Assembly: GCA_033549065.1 (NCBI GenBank)
Contig: JAWSUE010000004.1
Location: 62,001 to 126,000, forward strand
Source of the DNA: Bacillota bacterium
GTDB taxonomy: Bacteria; Bacillota; Dethiobacteria; DTU022
Reading direction: 5' to 3'
Length of the DNA: 64,000 nucleotides
The notes below the pieces were generated by a model that did no database searches, was not told the origin of the DNA, and was given only the letters and a program-made list of their open reading frames with translations. The stretch's first letter is position 1, and every line of letters starts with the position of its first letter. Position numbers and translations under genes: made by a program. This document shows positions 51,214 through 61,202 of this stretch, piece by piece.

Positions 51214-52410
51214 TTAAAAATAGTTCATCGGATTATACCTGTGATCCGGCTTTCCACTGGGATATCTTCGAACCGCCGGCTGGTTATATTCCCGAACTTC
51301 AAAATGTAGATGAACTCCTGTGCTATATCCTGTTGTCCCAGCCCGGGCTATACGCTGACCCTTTAGAACGATTTCACTTTTTTTAACCAGTAAACTGCTC
51401 ATGTGAGCATATAATGTTACAGTTCCATCACCATGATCTATCATAATACAGTTACCGTATCCACCATTCCAACCGGAATAGATTACTTCACCATCTGCTG
51501 CAGCCAGGATATAATTTGCTGCTCCATGATGTGGCGCCATATCCACACCGCCATGCCAGGCCTGGGCACCACTGAATGGATCACGTCGCCAACCATATCC
51601 CGAACTGATCCAGGTCGGTGGTTCAATCGGGTAATGCAGCGCTCCCTGAACTCCGGAAAATCTGCTGCTGGCTTCGGCAATTAAGCGTCGGATAAGATCG
51701 TCGAGCTCTTGTGCTTCACGTTCGAGATCCTCGATCGCTTTCAGGTTAAGGGTAATTTCTTCCTGAAGCTCTCCAAGGATGATAACCCTGTCTTCTGATA
51801 CCCTCTCCATCTCAGCTTCGTTGTCAGCAACCCTGCGGCGCATATTTTCCAGGTTAGCTTTCTTCTGCTCGAGCTCTTCTTTCCATGCTCTAATTAAATC
51901 TCTTTCTTCCTGAATCTCCTCAATAAGCCGTAGATCATTGGAAGCAATCAAACTTAAATTATATAATCGGGTTAAAAAGTCGGAAAAGCTGCTGGATTCA
52001 AGGAGAACTTCCACATAAGTCACTAGCCCGTGCTGTTGTATTGCCCTTAACCTCAGTTTTAATAAATCTTCCTGGTAACGCAGTTGTTCTTCAGCAACAG
52101 CAAGTTCGGCTTCTGCCTCTGAGATTTCATCTTCCACCAGGGCTATTTCTCCGGCCAATCTTTCCTGTTCCTGTCGCAGCTCCTGAATACGGTTCTCCAG
52201 GTATTTTAACTCTTCCTTTAAAGCAGATTCACGATTAAGACGCTGTTCAAGAGCGCTCTGTTCATCGCGCCTCTTTTTTTCAATTTCCTCTCTTTCCTGC
52301 TGTTTGGCTTCAATTTCTTCGTTTATTGCATAGGCAGGAATAGCGATAGAAATAAAAAACAGAAGTGTCAGGAAAATTAATAAAAACCAGGCTTTTTTAC
52401 CGGTCATCAT
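51214..52410 (-). CDS. EnvC-like murein hydrolase activator (coiled coil + M23)
   Basis: 398 residues. Signal sequence (about 1-28), a long coiled coil rich in Glu, Gln and Arg (about 30-250) and a C-terminal LytM/M23 domain. The M23 zinc-site residues look intact: HGGVDM (His and Asp) and HLHFEV (HxH), unlike EnvC of E. coli, which is degenerate. It may therefore be an active peptidoglycan hydrolase. In many bacteria FtsEX controls such a protein at the septum or side wall, and ftsX is immediately upstream here. Start: ATG after GGGAGG. Confidence 0.92.
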   Translation of the reverse strand: MMTGKKAWFLLIFLTLLFFISIAIPAYAINEEIEAKQQEREEIEKKRRDEQSALEQRLNRESALKEELKYLENRIQELRQEQERLAGEIALVEDEISEAEAELAVAEEQLRYQEDLLKLRLRAIQQHGLVTYVEVLLESSSFSDFLTRLYNLSLIASNDLRLIEEIQEERDLIRAWKEELEQKKANLENMRRRVADNEAEMERVSEDRVIILGELQEEITLNLKAIEDLEREAQELDDLIRRLIAEASSRFSGVQGALHYPIEPPTWISSGYGWRRDPFSGAQAWHGGVDMAPHHGAANYILAAADGEVIYSGWNGGYGNCIMIDHGDGTVTLYAHMSSLLVKKSEIVLKGQRIARAGTTGYSTGVHLHFEVREYNQPAVRRYPSGKPDHRYNPMNYF

Positions 52411-52454
52411 ATTCTTTTTCCTCCCTGCTTGTATTTCTTATATCTATATATTGT

Positions 52455-53342
52455 TTAAACCCGCAAAAAGCGTCCCATTGAAAATGTGCTTCCCAGGATT
52501 CCCAAACCGGTACCAAGTGGGACCAGGTACTTGGCTAACTCGATAATTACCATTTGGACTGGGAGCAAGCTCAGGAAAAAAAGATTATTGGCAACTACCC
52601 AGTCTACCGAGTATTGATATATATAGTATAAAGCTATCAATGGCAAAACAGCGCCGACGAAACCCATCATCAGGCCTTCCAACAGAAAAGGCCAACGGAT
52701 GAACCAGTTTGTAGCTCCCACATACTTCATTATTGCTATTTCTTTTTTCCGCATCATAACGGTAAGCTTGATCGTATGTGAAATCAAAAACACTGCTGTG
52801 ATTGACAACCCTGCCATAAGAGCCAGCCCAACATACTGGAGAACACGGGTTACAGCAAAAAGGTTTTCAACATAATCCTGTCCGTAAAATACTGAAGTAA
52901 CCCCTTCATATAGTTCAATTTCACCGGCCAGAGCAACAACATTCTCCGGAACGACAGTTTTAATTTCGTACGACGCGAGAAGAGGATTGTCAAGATCAGT
53001 ATCATAACCTTCCAACATCGCTCCAAGCTGACTCTGAAGCCGGTTCAGATGTTCTTCGCTTGATACGTAACGCACCTCTTCAATATCACGATGGCTGCGT
53101 AGATTCTGTTCCAAACGGCTTAGCACATCCTGATTTGCTCGATCATCTATGTAAACTACAATCTCGACTTGCTCTTTCACAGTATCTGTGATATGCCCTA
53201 TATTCAGGTTAACCAGCATAAAGAGACCAAGCATCAGTAAAGTTACAACAACCACCCCGGTTGATGTTATACACATCCACCTGTTGCGATAAAGCCCTTT
53301 AATGGTTTCCCTGATAATATAAATGAAGCCACTAATGAACAT
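52455..53342 (-). CDS. ftsX: Cell division ABC permease FtsX
   Basis: About 295 residues with an N-terminal helix, a large extracellular loop (about 55-165) and three C-terminal helices; type VII ABC membrane subunit. The segment MRKKEIAIMKYVGATNWFIRWPF is the family's coupling region. With FtsE it relays ATP-driven signals to extracellular hydrolases. The start ATG at 53342, after AAAAGGGG, overlaps the end of ftsE by 11 bp; another ATG at 53366 is possible. Confidence 0.93.
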   Translation of the reverse strand: MFISGFIYIIRETIKGLYRNRWMCITSTGVVVVTLLMLGLFMLVNLNIGHITDTVKEQVEIVVYIDDRANQDVLSRLEQNLRSHRDIEEVRYVSSEEHLNRLQSQLGAMLEGYDTDLDNPLLASYEIKTVVPENVVALAGEIELYEGVTSVFYGQDYVENLFAVTRVLQYVGLALMAGLSITAVFLISHTIKLTVMMRKKEIAIMKYVGATNWFIRWPFLLEGLMMGFVGAVLPLIALYYIYQYSVDWVVANNLFFLSLLPVQMVIIELAKYLVPLGTGLGILGSTFSMGRFLRV

Positions 53343-54021
53343 GGGAATAGATCCCCTTTTGTTCATCCCCGACTAATTTCCCGTTTTCAAGATAGAGGAC
53401 TCTTTTTTTAAAATAATCAACAATGTCCCGGTTATGGGTTGCCACTAAAACAGTCGTGCCCCGGAGATTGATACTGCGTAAAAGATTCATAATATCCAGA
53501 GTGGTCCCGGGATCAAGATTCCCGGTCGGCTCATCGGCTATAATAAGAGCAGGCCGATTGGCAATCGCCCGGGCCAGGCCAACACGCTGCTGCTCCCCTC
53601 CGGAAAGATCACAAACCCTTGCTTTTGCCTTCTCTTCAAGGCCAACCAGGCTTAAAACCTGTGGAACTCTCTTCTGGATTTCCCGTCGCGAAGAACCGAT
53701 CACCATCATGGCAAAGGCAACATTGTCATAGGCCGTCCGTTCTTCAATCAAACGAAAATCCTGGAAAACCATACCGATATTTCGCCTTAAGTAAGGTAAG
53801 CGATGTCTCGGCAAACGGGCTACATTTCTTCCAAAAACCTTTAAAGTGCCATCTGTCGGCATAAGCTCCCTGATAATCAGTTTCAGTAGAGTCGATTTTC
53901 CGGCACCACTGGACCCTACAAAAAAAACAAATTCTCCCCGTTCAATCAAAAAGCTTACATTATCAAGAGCATACTGCCCCTTTTTAGTATATTTCATGCA
54001 CACGTTTTTTGCTTCGACCAT
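53332..54021 (-). CDS. ftsE: Cell division ATP-binding protein FtsE
   Basis: 229 residues. Walker A FVGSSGAGKSTLLKLI, Q-loop in GMVFQDFRL, ABC signature LSGGEQQRVGLARA, Walker B ALIIADEPTGNLDP, H-loop VATHNRDIV. It is the ATPase partner of FtsX, its overlapping downstream gene. Start: ATG, GGAAGG upstream. Confidence 0.96.
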   Translation of the reverse strand: MVEAKNVCMKYTKKGQYALDNVSFLIERGEFVFFVGSSGAGKSTLLKLIIRELMPTDGTLKVFGRNVARLPRHRLPYLRRNIGMVFQDFRLIEERTAYDNVAFAMMVIGSSRREIQKRVPQVLSLVGLEEKAKARVCDLSGGEQQRVGLARAIANRPALIIADEPTGNLDPGTTLDIMNLLRSINLRGTTVLVATHNRDIVDYFKKRVLYLENGKLVGDEQKGIYSHVH

Positions 54022-54193
54022 GTAGTCAGACCTTCCTGTGCATACTTTACATAATATATGCAGTTAGCCTAAAATTCGACATCTAATCAGTCGATCCTTC
54101 TAAATATTTTAATATATTTTTACTTATTTTGCAAATAATTATACTCTATGACAGTAGAACCATATTCATAGGTATGCTTTATAAATTATCCAG

Positions 54194-55066
54194 CTAGCTC
54201 TGCTGCATTTTTTTAAATCCTTCTCCATGAACTTCAGTCGCATTGCCAATTATCACGAATGCTTCCGGATCTACTTCGTAAATAATAGCTTTTAAGCGTG
54301 CTGTCTGTTGACGGGTTATCACACAAAGCAGAACCTCTCTCAACTCACCTGTATACCCGCCTTTTCCTTCAAGCCATGTAACCCCTCGTCCAAGCTCGTA
54401 AAGCAATTTTTCATTTAATTTCTCACCAAAGCGTGTAATTATGATCGCTGACTTAGCCAGACCGAGGCCTTCAAGAACAGCATCTACAACTTTTACACTG
54501 ACAAAAAGCGACAGAGCTGCGTACATTGCTGCTTCTCCGCCAAATACAAACCCGGCAAAAGCCAAAACCACCAGATCACCCCAAAGCATGGCCTGACCGG
54601 GGCTTATTCCGGATGTTTTAGCCAGTATGAGCGACAAAATAGCAGTCCCCCCGGTTGATCCCCGGAATCGAAATACGATACCGACACCGATTCCGGTCAC
54701 CAGCCCGCCGTATACCGCGGCAAGCAGTAAATCATCTGTTGCTACCGGTAAAAGAGGCGCTGTAACTTCTAATGCCAGAGAGAAAAGGAGGGTACCGAGT
54801 AAACTTTGAAATATAACTCGAGGGCCTAATATTATATAACCGTAAATAAAAAGGGGAATATTCAGGACAATAACCGTCAGACCGACGGGAACCCTGAAAA
54901 GATGGTACAAAACTACTCCCAATCCGCTGATTCCTCCCGGAGCCAACATGTTGGGAACCATAAACATATTAAATCCTACAGCGAGGATCACTGATCCAAC
55001 TAATATACCAAAGAAATCTTTAATGATTATCTTTAATGCTTTTTTATCTAGTGATTTTATCTTCAT
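54194..55066 (-). CDS. YitT family membrane protein
   Basis: 290 residues. Five or more hydrophobic helices (YitT_membrane, about 15-195, with FNMFMVPNMLAPGGISGLG), then a C-terminal DUF2179 soluble domain (GRGVTWLEGKGGYTGELREVLLCVITRQQ). Function unknown. The gene lies between prfB and ftsE and is 15 bp after prfB. ATG with GGGG 12 nt upstream. Confidence 0.9.
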   Translation of the reverse strand: MKIKSLDKKALKIIIKDFFGILVGSVILAVGFNMFMVPNMLAPGGISGLGVVLYHLFRVPVGLTVIVLNIPLFIYGYIILGPRVIFQSLLGTLLFSLALEVTAPLLPVATDDLLLAAVYGGLVTGIGVGIVFRFRGSTGGTAILSLILAKTSGISPGQAMLWGDLVVLAFAGFVFGGEAAMYAALSLFVSVKVVDAVLEGLGLAKSAIIITRFGEKLNEKLLYELGRGVTWLEGKGGYTGELREVLLCVITRQQTARLKAIIYEVDPEAFVIIGNATEVHGEGFKKMQQS

Positions 55067-55081
55067 TATTAACTATTACCC

Positions 55082-56207
55082 CTATTTTTTCAGTGGAACC
55101 ATACCCCGGGCTTTCCAGCGGAGGTAACCTTCAATGAACGGATCGAGCATGCCATCCATTACAGCTTCGACCTGCCCTACCTCAATACCTGTGCGATGAT
55201 CTTTGACCAGAGTAAATGGATGAAAAGTATAGGTTCTGATCTGGCTGCCCCAGGCTATTTCCCTTTGCTGTCCGCGTTCGGCATCTATTTCTTTGGCCTG
55301 TTCCTGTCTTGCCAGTTCAGCCAGCCGTGCCTGTAATACTCTCATCGCCTGTTGCCGGTTGCTGTGCTGAGAACGGTCATTCTGACAGCTAACAACTATA
55401 CCTGTCGGAATATGGGTTATTCTAACCGCTGAGTCAGTCTTATTAACATGCTGTCCACCGGCTCCACTTGAGCGGAAGGTATCAATTTTAAGATCTTCAG
55501 GATTAATAACATACTCTTCCTCCTCCTCCACCTCAGGGATCACATCTACAGAGGCAAACGAGGTATGCCGGCGTTTTGATGTATCGAAGGGAGAAATCCG
55601 GATCATCCTGTGTACACCCTTTTCCGCCTGCAGGTAACCGTAAGCAGCATGGCCGCGGACAATAAAAATTGCACTTTTTATTCCAGCTTCATCATCAGTT
55701 AAGAGGTCAACCACTTCAACCTGATACCCTTTTTGTTCACACCAGCGGGTATACATGCGAAGAAGCATTTCCGCCCAATCCTGTGACTCAAGACCACCGG
55801 CGCCGGGATGTAGTGACAATATAGCATTGTTAAAGTCATAACTGCCGCTGAACAGGGTTTCCAATTCCAGGGAATCCAGTTTTTCTGTTATTTCTTCAAG
55901 TATCGGTCCTAATTCAACTACGGCTTCATCTATTTCTGACTCATCTTCACCAGCCAGTTCCATAAAAACACCGGCCTCTTCGATCAGGGTTTCCAATTCC
56001 ATAATCGGCTTAATCTGCTCTCGCAGAGTTCCCAGTTTTTTCATAAATTCCTGGGCTCTGCTGCTGTCATCCCAGAAATCCGGTTCAGCAGTTTTAGTCT
56101 CAGATTCTCTGAGTTCTTTTAGTTTCTCTTCATATTCAAAGAGAAGCCCTCATTTCGTCCAGCCTTTCTCTTTGCAACGCTAATTCTTCACGATACTCTT
56201 TAAGCAA
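55082..56207 (-). CDS. prfB: Peptide chain release factor 2 (programmed +1 frameshift)
   Basis: 374 residues from two frames. Frame 0 runs from TTG at 56207 through Leu23 to an in-frame TGA at 56136-56138. After a +1 slip at CTT-T the frame continues to 55082. The protein has the SPF codon-reading motif ([14 protein letters not shown]) and the GGQ catalytic motif ([16 protein letters not shown]). RF2 reads UAA and UGA, so low RF2 promotes the slip and raises its own synthesis. It follows secA by 30 bp. Confidence 0.94.
56134..56150 (-). other. prfB: RF2 programmed frameshift site
   Basis: The mRNA reads AGGGCTTCTCTTTGAA: a Shine-Dalgarno-like AGGG just upstream of the slippery CTT-TGA, as in other bacterial prfB genes. 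The A following the stop, instead of the usual C, makes the post-shift codon GAA (Glu) rather than GAC. Confidence 0.9.
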
Positions 56208-56237
56208 AGCAAGCACCTTCTCTCAATTACTTTATGA

Positions 56238-59219
56238 TCATGCTCCACAGCATTTTTTATATTTTTTGCCGCTTCCGCAGGGGCAGGGATCATTACGCCC
56301 GATTTTTTCTACAGTAACCGGTTCCTGTTTTTGCACCTGCCCCTGCTGATTTTGCACCTGACCCGGCCGGGACTGAGCCTTCCCCCCGCCCAGGGCGGCA
56401 ATTCTTGGCTGATATCCGGTTGCCTGACCTGCCACAGATGTTCTCCGGGGTGCAGCTGTAACCTGCACATGATAAACTGCCCTTACCACATCAGCCTGAA
56501 CCTGCCTGATCATATCTTCAAACATTTCAGCGCTCTGCAGCCTGTACTGAACCAGTGGATCCCTCTGTCCATAGGCCTGAAGATGAATTTCATGACGCAG
56601 TTGATGCATGACATCAATGAAATACATCCAGTGCCTGTCTACCGTTCGGAGTAAGATAACACGTTCAAGTTCACGCATAATTTCCGAAGTGAACTCTACT
56701 TCCCTGGATTCATAAAATGCTTTCGCTTCGTCAATCAATCGCGATCGGACATCTCCAACTTCATGGTCGGCTAATTCTTCAACCGCCAGACTGCCTTTAC
56801 GGACAAAAAGGTTTTCTGCTCTCTCCAGCAGAGCGTGAGCACTTTCATCATCCAGAAAACCATGTTCCATAGTATATTCTTCAAGCAGCCGATCAGCGAT
56901 TTCCTCAACCATTTCCATGATCGGCGCCTTCATATTTTCACCTTCAAGAACCCGCCTGCGCTGCCCGTATATAACTTCGCGCTGTTGGTTTAAAACATCA
57001 TCATAATCAAGTAAGTTGCGGCGAATCTCGAAGTTTCGGGCTTCAACTTTTTTTTGTGCATTTTCAATACCGCGACCAACCAATGGATGGTCGATGGGCA
57101 TATCTTCATCCAATCCAAAGCGGTCCATTAACGAAGCAATATTATCTCCGCCAAACAAGCGCATAAGATCGTCTTCAAGAGAGATAAAAAACTGTGATGA
57201 CCCCGGATCACCCTGGCGTCCGGAACGTCCTCGCAGCTGATTATCAATCCGCCGGCTTTCATGTCTTTCTGTCCCCAGAACATGCAGCCCTCCGAGTCGC
57301 AATACTTCTTCACGCTGTTTTATTGTCTCTTCATTGGCTCTTTCCAGCAGTTCTGCCTCTCTTTTCTCCCACCGATTCCTCTTATCCTCATCCAGTTCAC
57401 TTTCTTCCAGGCCGAACTCACTGATTAATTTCTCTTTAACGAGATACTGCGGATTACCGCCTAAAATAATATCTGTTCCCCGGCCGGCCATATTGGTCGA
57501 TATGGTAACAGCGCCTTTACTGCCGGCCTGAGCAATTATGTAAGCTTCACGGGTATGATTAACCGCATTTAAAACTTCGTGAGGTATATTCTGACGCTTT
57601 AGCATTTTGCTTAACATCTCGGATTTTTCAACAGATATTGTGCCAACCAGAACAGGCTGTTCTCTTCTTTGGCATTCCGCAATCTCATTAACAACAGCCC
57701 TGAATTTAGCCACTTCAGTTTTATATATAAGATCCGGAAGTTCTTTTCTGATCAGTACTCTGTTTGTCGGAATTTCAACAACATCCATCCCGTAAATCTT
57801 GCGAAATTCATCTTCTTCAGTTGCAGCAGTTCCCGTCATACCGGCAATCCTGGTGTACATTCTAAAGTAATTCTGAAAAGTAACAGACGCTACCGTTTTA
57901 GTAGCAGCCTGAATCTGTACGCCCTCTTTTGCTTCAATTGCCTGATGCAGGCCATCTGAATAACGGCGCCCGGGCATTAGTCTCCCGGTAAATTCATCAA
58001 CAATAATTACCTTTCCATCCTGTACAACGTATTCGACATCTCTCTCATATAGCGAATAGGCTTTAATAAGTTGATCAAAATAGTGCCGGTGCTCGGAAGC
58101 CGTTTCAAGATCATGCTCCTCATCATCAGCTGCTTCATCAGCTTTATCCCGTCCCAACCGCAGAAGCTGTAAAAGCTGAGGATTGATCCTTTCCAATTCA
58201 CGATAACCTTTATCCTTGATATCGGCAAGGCGGGTAGCTTCATCGATAACGTAATAAAGTTCTTCATCCAGATGGGTTAACCGTTTTTCCGTCATCAAGC
58301 GCTGTTTGGTTCTTTCAACCAGTCGTTCGATCCCCGGTTCCTTGAGAATTTTTAACAGCTTCTTATTTTTAGGAGATCCCCTGCGGGCAAGAAGTAACTT
58401 TTCAGCAGCATCTTCAAATCTTTCTTCTTTAAGATCTTTACGTGCTTCTTCAAGCAGATCAGAAACCATCCGGTTCTGCTTATGGATTAAATGCTCCACT
58501 TCTTTTTTCCAGCGGCCGTAATCTTCTTTTTCTTCAACTCTGCTGCTGATAATCAATGGAGTCCTGGCTTCATCAATCAGGATACTGTCAACTTCATCCA
58601 CGATAGCAAAATGCAGATCCTGCTGAACCATCTCTTCTTTATAAAGAACCATGTTATCTCTCAGGTAGTCAAAACCGAGTTCATTGTTTGTTGCATATGA
58701 AATATCTGCACTGTACTCTTTTTTTCGCTGGGCAGGTTCCAGTCCCTGGACAATCAGGCCAACTTTTAAGCCGAGGAATTCATATATGGGACCCATCCAT
58801 TCACGGTCACGGCGAGCCAGGTAATCGTTTACGGTTACTATATGAACTCCTTTGCCGGATAAGGCATTAAGATATGCCGGAAGCGTTGCAACCAGAGTTT
58901 TGCCTTCACCTGTTTTCATTTCGGCGATACGCCCCTGGTGCAAGACTATTGCTCCTAAAACCTGGACATCAAATGGCCGCATTCCTGTCTTACGATGAGC
59001 AGCTTCCCTGACCAGGGCAAATGCTTCCGGTAATAAATCATCAAGGCTTTCTCCATCCTGATAACGCTGTTTCAGACTTTCTGTTTGAACGGCAAATTGG
59101 TTATCAGGAAGCTGTGAGGCCCAGTCATCTAATTCATTAACCTGATCTACAATTTTCTGCAGCCGGCGGATTTCTTTTTCATTGGGATCCCCAAAAAATT
59201 TTTGAATAATTGCTGTCAT
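56238..59219 (-). CDS. secA: Preprotein translocase ATPase SecA, with large internal insertion
   Basis: 993 residues, about 150 longer than Bacillus SecA. Motifs: [17 protein letters not shown] (Walker A), [61 protein letters not shown] (in sections), and the C-terminal zinc motif [13 protein letters not shown]. The extra length is mostly between about 235 and 375, a charged, helical, Lys/Glu-rich stretch in the preprotein cross-linking region. It is the ATP-driven motor of the SecYEG channel. ATG follows AAAGGAA. A Gln-rich linker ([11 protein letters not shown]) precedes the zinc motif. Confidence 0.95.
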   Translation of the reverse strand: MTAIIQKFFGDPNEKEIRRLQKIVDQVNELDDWASQLPDNQFAVQTESLKQRYQDGESLDDLLPEAFALVREAAHRKTGMRPFDVQVLGAIVLHQGRIAEMKTGEGKTLVATLPAYLNALSGKGVHIVTVNDYLARRDREWMGPIYEFLGLKVGLIVQGLEPAQRKKEYSADISYATNNELGFDYLRDNMVLYKEEMVQQDLHFAIVDEVDSILIDEARTPLIISSRVEEKEDYGRWKKEVEHLIHKQNRMVSDLLEEARKDLKEERFEDAAEKLLLARRGSPKNKKLLKILKEPGIERLVERTKQRLMTEKRLTHLDEELYYVIDEATRLADIKDKGYRELERINPQLLQLLRLGRDKADEAADDEEHDLETASEHRHYFDQLIKAYSLYERDVEYVVQDGKVIIVDEFTGRLMPGRRYSDGLHQAIEAKEGVQIQAATKTVASVTFQNYFRMYTRIAGMTGTAATEEDEFRKIYGMDVVEIPTNRVLIRKELPDLIYKTEVAKFRAVVNEIAECQRREQPVLVGTISVEKSEMLSKMLKRQNIPHEVLNAVNHTREAYIIAQAGSKGAVTISTNMAGRGTDIILGGNPQYLVKEKLISEFGLEESELDEDKRNRWEKREAELLERANEETIKQREEVLRLGGLHVLGTERHESRRIDNQLRGRSGRQGDPGSSQFFISLEDDLMRLFGGDNIASLMDRFGLDEDMPIDHPLVGRGIENAQKKVEARNFEIRRNLLDYDDVLNQQREVIYGQRRRVLEGENMKAPIMEMVEEIADRLLEEYTMEHGFLDDESAHALLERAENLFVRKGSLAVEELADHEVGDVRSRLIDEAKAFYESREVEFTSEIMRELERVILLRTVDRHWMYFIDVMHQLRHEIHLQAYGQRDPLVQYRLQSAEMFEDMIRQVQADVVRAVYHVQVTAAPRRTSVAGQATGYQPRIAALGGGKAQSRPGQVQNQQGQVQKQEPVTVEKIGRNDPCPCGSGKKYKKCCGA

Positions 59220-59290
59220 CCTTGAATTCCTTTCCCTTCAGAGATGTCTAATGTTTTCAGGTTACAATTGCCGTAAACGCTGAGTTATAA

Positions 59291-60412
59291 TCACTTAAGG
59301 CAACTTTCCGGGGCAAGCTCAGAACAAAGTGCCCAAAGACTGCCGGAAACAAGTGAGTGCCCACCAAGAATAACCGGAATGGAACACTCTTCGGCCGCTC
59401 TTGTAAATTCTTTAAGCCATAGATTATCAATTTCCTGCCAGCAGCCAAGATCCGAAAGAAATCGCTCTCTGTCCGATAGGTCCAATTGATAATGGTACAT
59501 GAGCACCCTGCTGTCTATAAAAGCACAGCGGCCAACCCGGGAAAGGTAGCTGAAAAAGCGGTCAATACCGGTATGGTCCAGCATTAACCCGAGCAGAGAG
59601 ACAACCTCTTTTGCTTCTATCCTTCCCAGGGCTTTCATGCCCCGTTCCTCGGAAAATACACGCAAACGCAGCTTTAAACGAGAATTCAGCCTCTCAATTA
59701 TCGGAGCGCCAACTCTTCCAATCAAGACAATATCTTCGTATTCATCAGACAGAATTGATTTAGCCCTGTTTAATTTACCATAATCCAGTTTAAAACTGTC
59801 AATCATTGTTTTGGTACGTCTGCCTGCATAAGGTCCCGCTCCAAGGATTATGATATCAGAAGGCGTATCAATGTCAAACAGCAGTCCGAGAGTGTGCGGC
59901 ATTAATTCCATGGTTAGCCCCAACTGATCACGGAGGGTAAGGGCCAGGCTATTATCCATTGCCGGCAGATCTACTTCATTGATATTTTCCGGCACTGTAA
60001 AAGCGATCATATCAACCGACTGAGTATTGTTAGTGTACACAAATCTCTCATTTTGCATCAGCTTACTGCAGATCATATTCAGCTCTTCAACTGTAATCAA
60101 GGGGCAGCCGGCGCCATTAAAGCAGAATACTTTGTCGAGGTTATGGTTTTTAATGGCTTTTTGGAGTTCCCGGCCAAAATGAAATTTTTCCGGGGCAATT
60201 GAGTTCAGGATTACTTTTGCATTCAGTTTAGAAGCAGGTTCAACCAGATCCGGGCGGTTAGTATGAAGATATAAATTTTCCAGAAAGGGAACACTGTTCA
60301 TCTTTTCTAAATTATCGAGCAGGGCGGCATGACGGATTGAAACCATCATTTCCTCCACCCTGCTCGTTGGTTGCGAACCTTCGAAAATAACGGCGCTGAC
60401 ACCTTTACTCAT
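59291..60412 (-). CDS. Uncharacterised protein with nucleotidyltransferase-like N-terminus
   Basis: 373 residues, not matched with confidence to a named family. The N-terminal ~210 residues look like a GT-A/NTP-transferase type fold with alternating strands and helices (VFCFNGAGCPLITVEEL resembles the metal-binding region of such folds), but the usual GGxSxRMG loop is absent. The rest is helical, with IVLIGRVGAPIIERLNSRL and a His/Cys-containing C-terminus. Start: ATG, with GGAAGAGG 8 nt upstream. It lies between hpf and secA on the same strand. Function unknown. Confidence 0.6.
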   Translation of the reverse strand: MSKGVSAVIFEGSQPTSRVEEMMVSIRHAALLDNLEKMNSVPFLENLYLHTNRPDLVEPASKLNAKVILNSIAPEKFHFGRELQKAIKNHNLDKVFCFNGAGCPLITVEELNMICSKLMQNERFVYTNNTQSVDMIAFTVPENINEVDLPAMDNSLALTLRDQLGLTMELMPHTLGLLFDIDTPSDIIILGAGPYAGRRTKTMIDSFKLDYGKLNRAKSILSDEYEDIVLIGRVGAPIIERLNSRLKLRLRVFSEERGMKALGRIEAKEVVSLLGLMLDHTGIDRFFSYLSRVGRCAFIDSRVLMYHYQLDLSDRERFLSDLGCWQEIDNLWLKEFTRAAEECSIPVILGGHSLVSGSLWALCSELAPESCLK

Positions 60413-60463
60413 AAAAGAAACCTCTTCCTGAACCAGCCAGGTTGGTAAAAAGAACTGGGAAGC

Positions 60464-61000
60464 TTACTCCGGTTCGATCAACCCGTAGTTTCCATCCTTG
60501 CGTTTATAGACCACGTTTACATCATCACTGTCAGCGTTTGCAAATACAAAGAAATTATGTCCGAGAAGATCCATTTGTAGTATTGCCTCTTCCACGGTCA
60601 TCGGTTTTAAGGGGAATCTTTTGGTTTTAACCAATTGTGGCTCTTCTTCTATCCTTGCTTCAGCTTCAATAGCCGCATGCTTTTCACTGATAATCCTTAC
60701 GCCCCTCTGACGTAAAGATTTATTCATCCTTGTTTTATACTTTTTAACCTGACGTTCAAGTTTTTCAACCACCATATCGATCGATGCATACATATCACCG
60801 GTTGACTCTTCCCCACGCAAGATCAACCCGTTTAAGCTGACTGTTACTTCAACGATATGATCTTCCCGAATAACACTCATCAGGACCTGGACATCGGTAG
60901 CTTTATCAAAATGCTTCTCCAACTTGCCAAGCTTTTTATGAGCATAATCAACCAGTGCAGGTGTTGCCTCAATGTTTTTCCCACGCACAGAAATTTTCAT
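60464..61000 (-). CDS. hpf: Ribosome hibernation promoting factor, long form
   Basis: 178 residues. The N-terminal HPF/RaiA domain (about 1-95, opening MKISVRGKNIEATPALVDYA) blocks the decoding site. A charged linker leads to the C-terminal dimerisation domain (about 122-178, TKRFPLKPMTVEEAILQMDL, GHNFFVFANADSDDVNVVYKR) that joins two ribosomes into 100S particles. The start is the ATG at 61000, 9 nt after GGAGG. Its place near secA is common in Firmicutes. Confidence 0.96.
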   Translation of the reverse strand: MKISVRGKNIEATPALVDYAHKKLGKLEKHFDKATDVQVLMSVIREDHIVEVTVSLNGLILRGEESTGDMYASIDMVVEKLERQVKKYKTRMNKSLRQRGVRIISEKHAAIEAEARIEEEPQLVKTKRFPLKPMTVEEAILQMDLLGHNFFVFANADSDDVNVVYKRKDGNYGLIEPE

Positions 61001-61202
61001 AAATATCAACCTCCTGCCGATTATTATAGACTTATATATTACTACAAATAATATTCCCCAGTCCAGTAAAAAATTCCTGCCCGCTATTTCAACGGGTTCA
61101 GTTGAATGACCGGGTAGTTATATACAAACATATACTAATATATATCAGGTTAGATATAAACTCAAGACTTTTTATTATAAGCCGGGGGAAATTATATTTC
61201 TA

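Noticed and set aside
55082-56044. Truncated RF2 starting at an internal ATG
   Set aside because: The upstream sequence gives a normal N-terminus through the standard CTT-TGA frameshift site, so the gene is complete.
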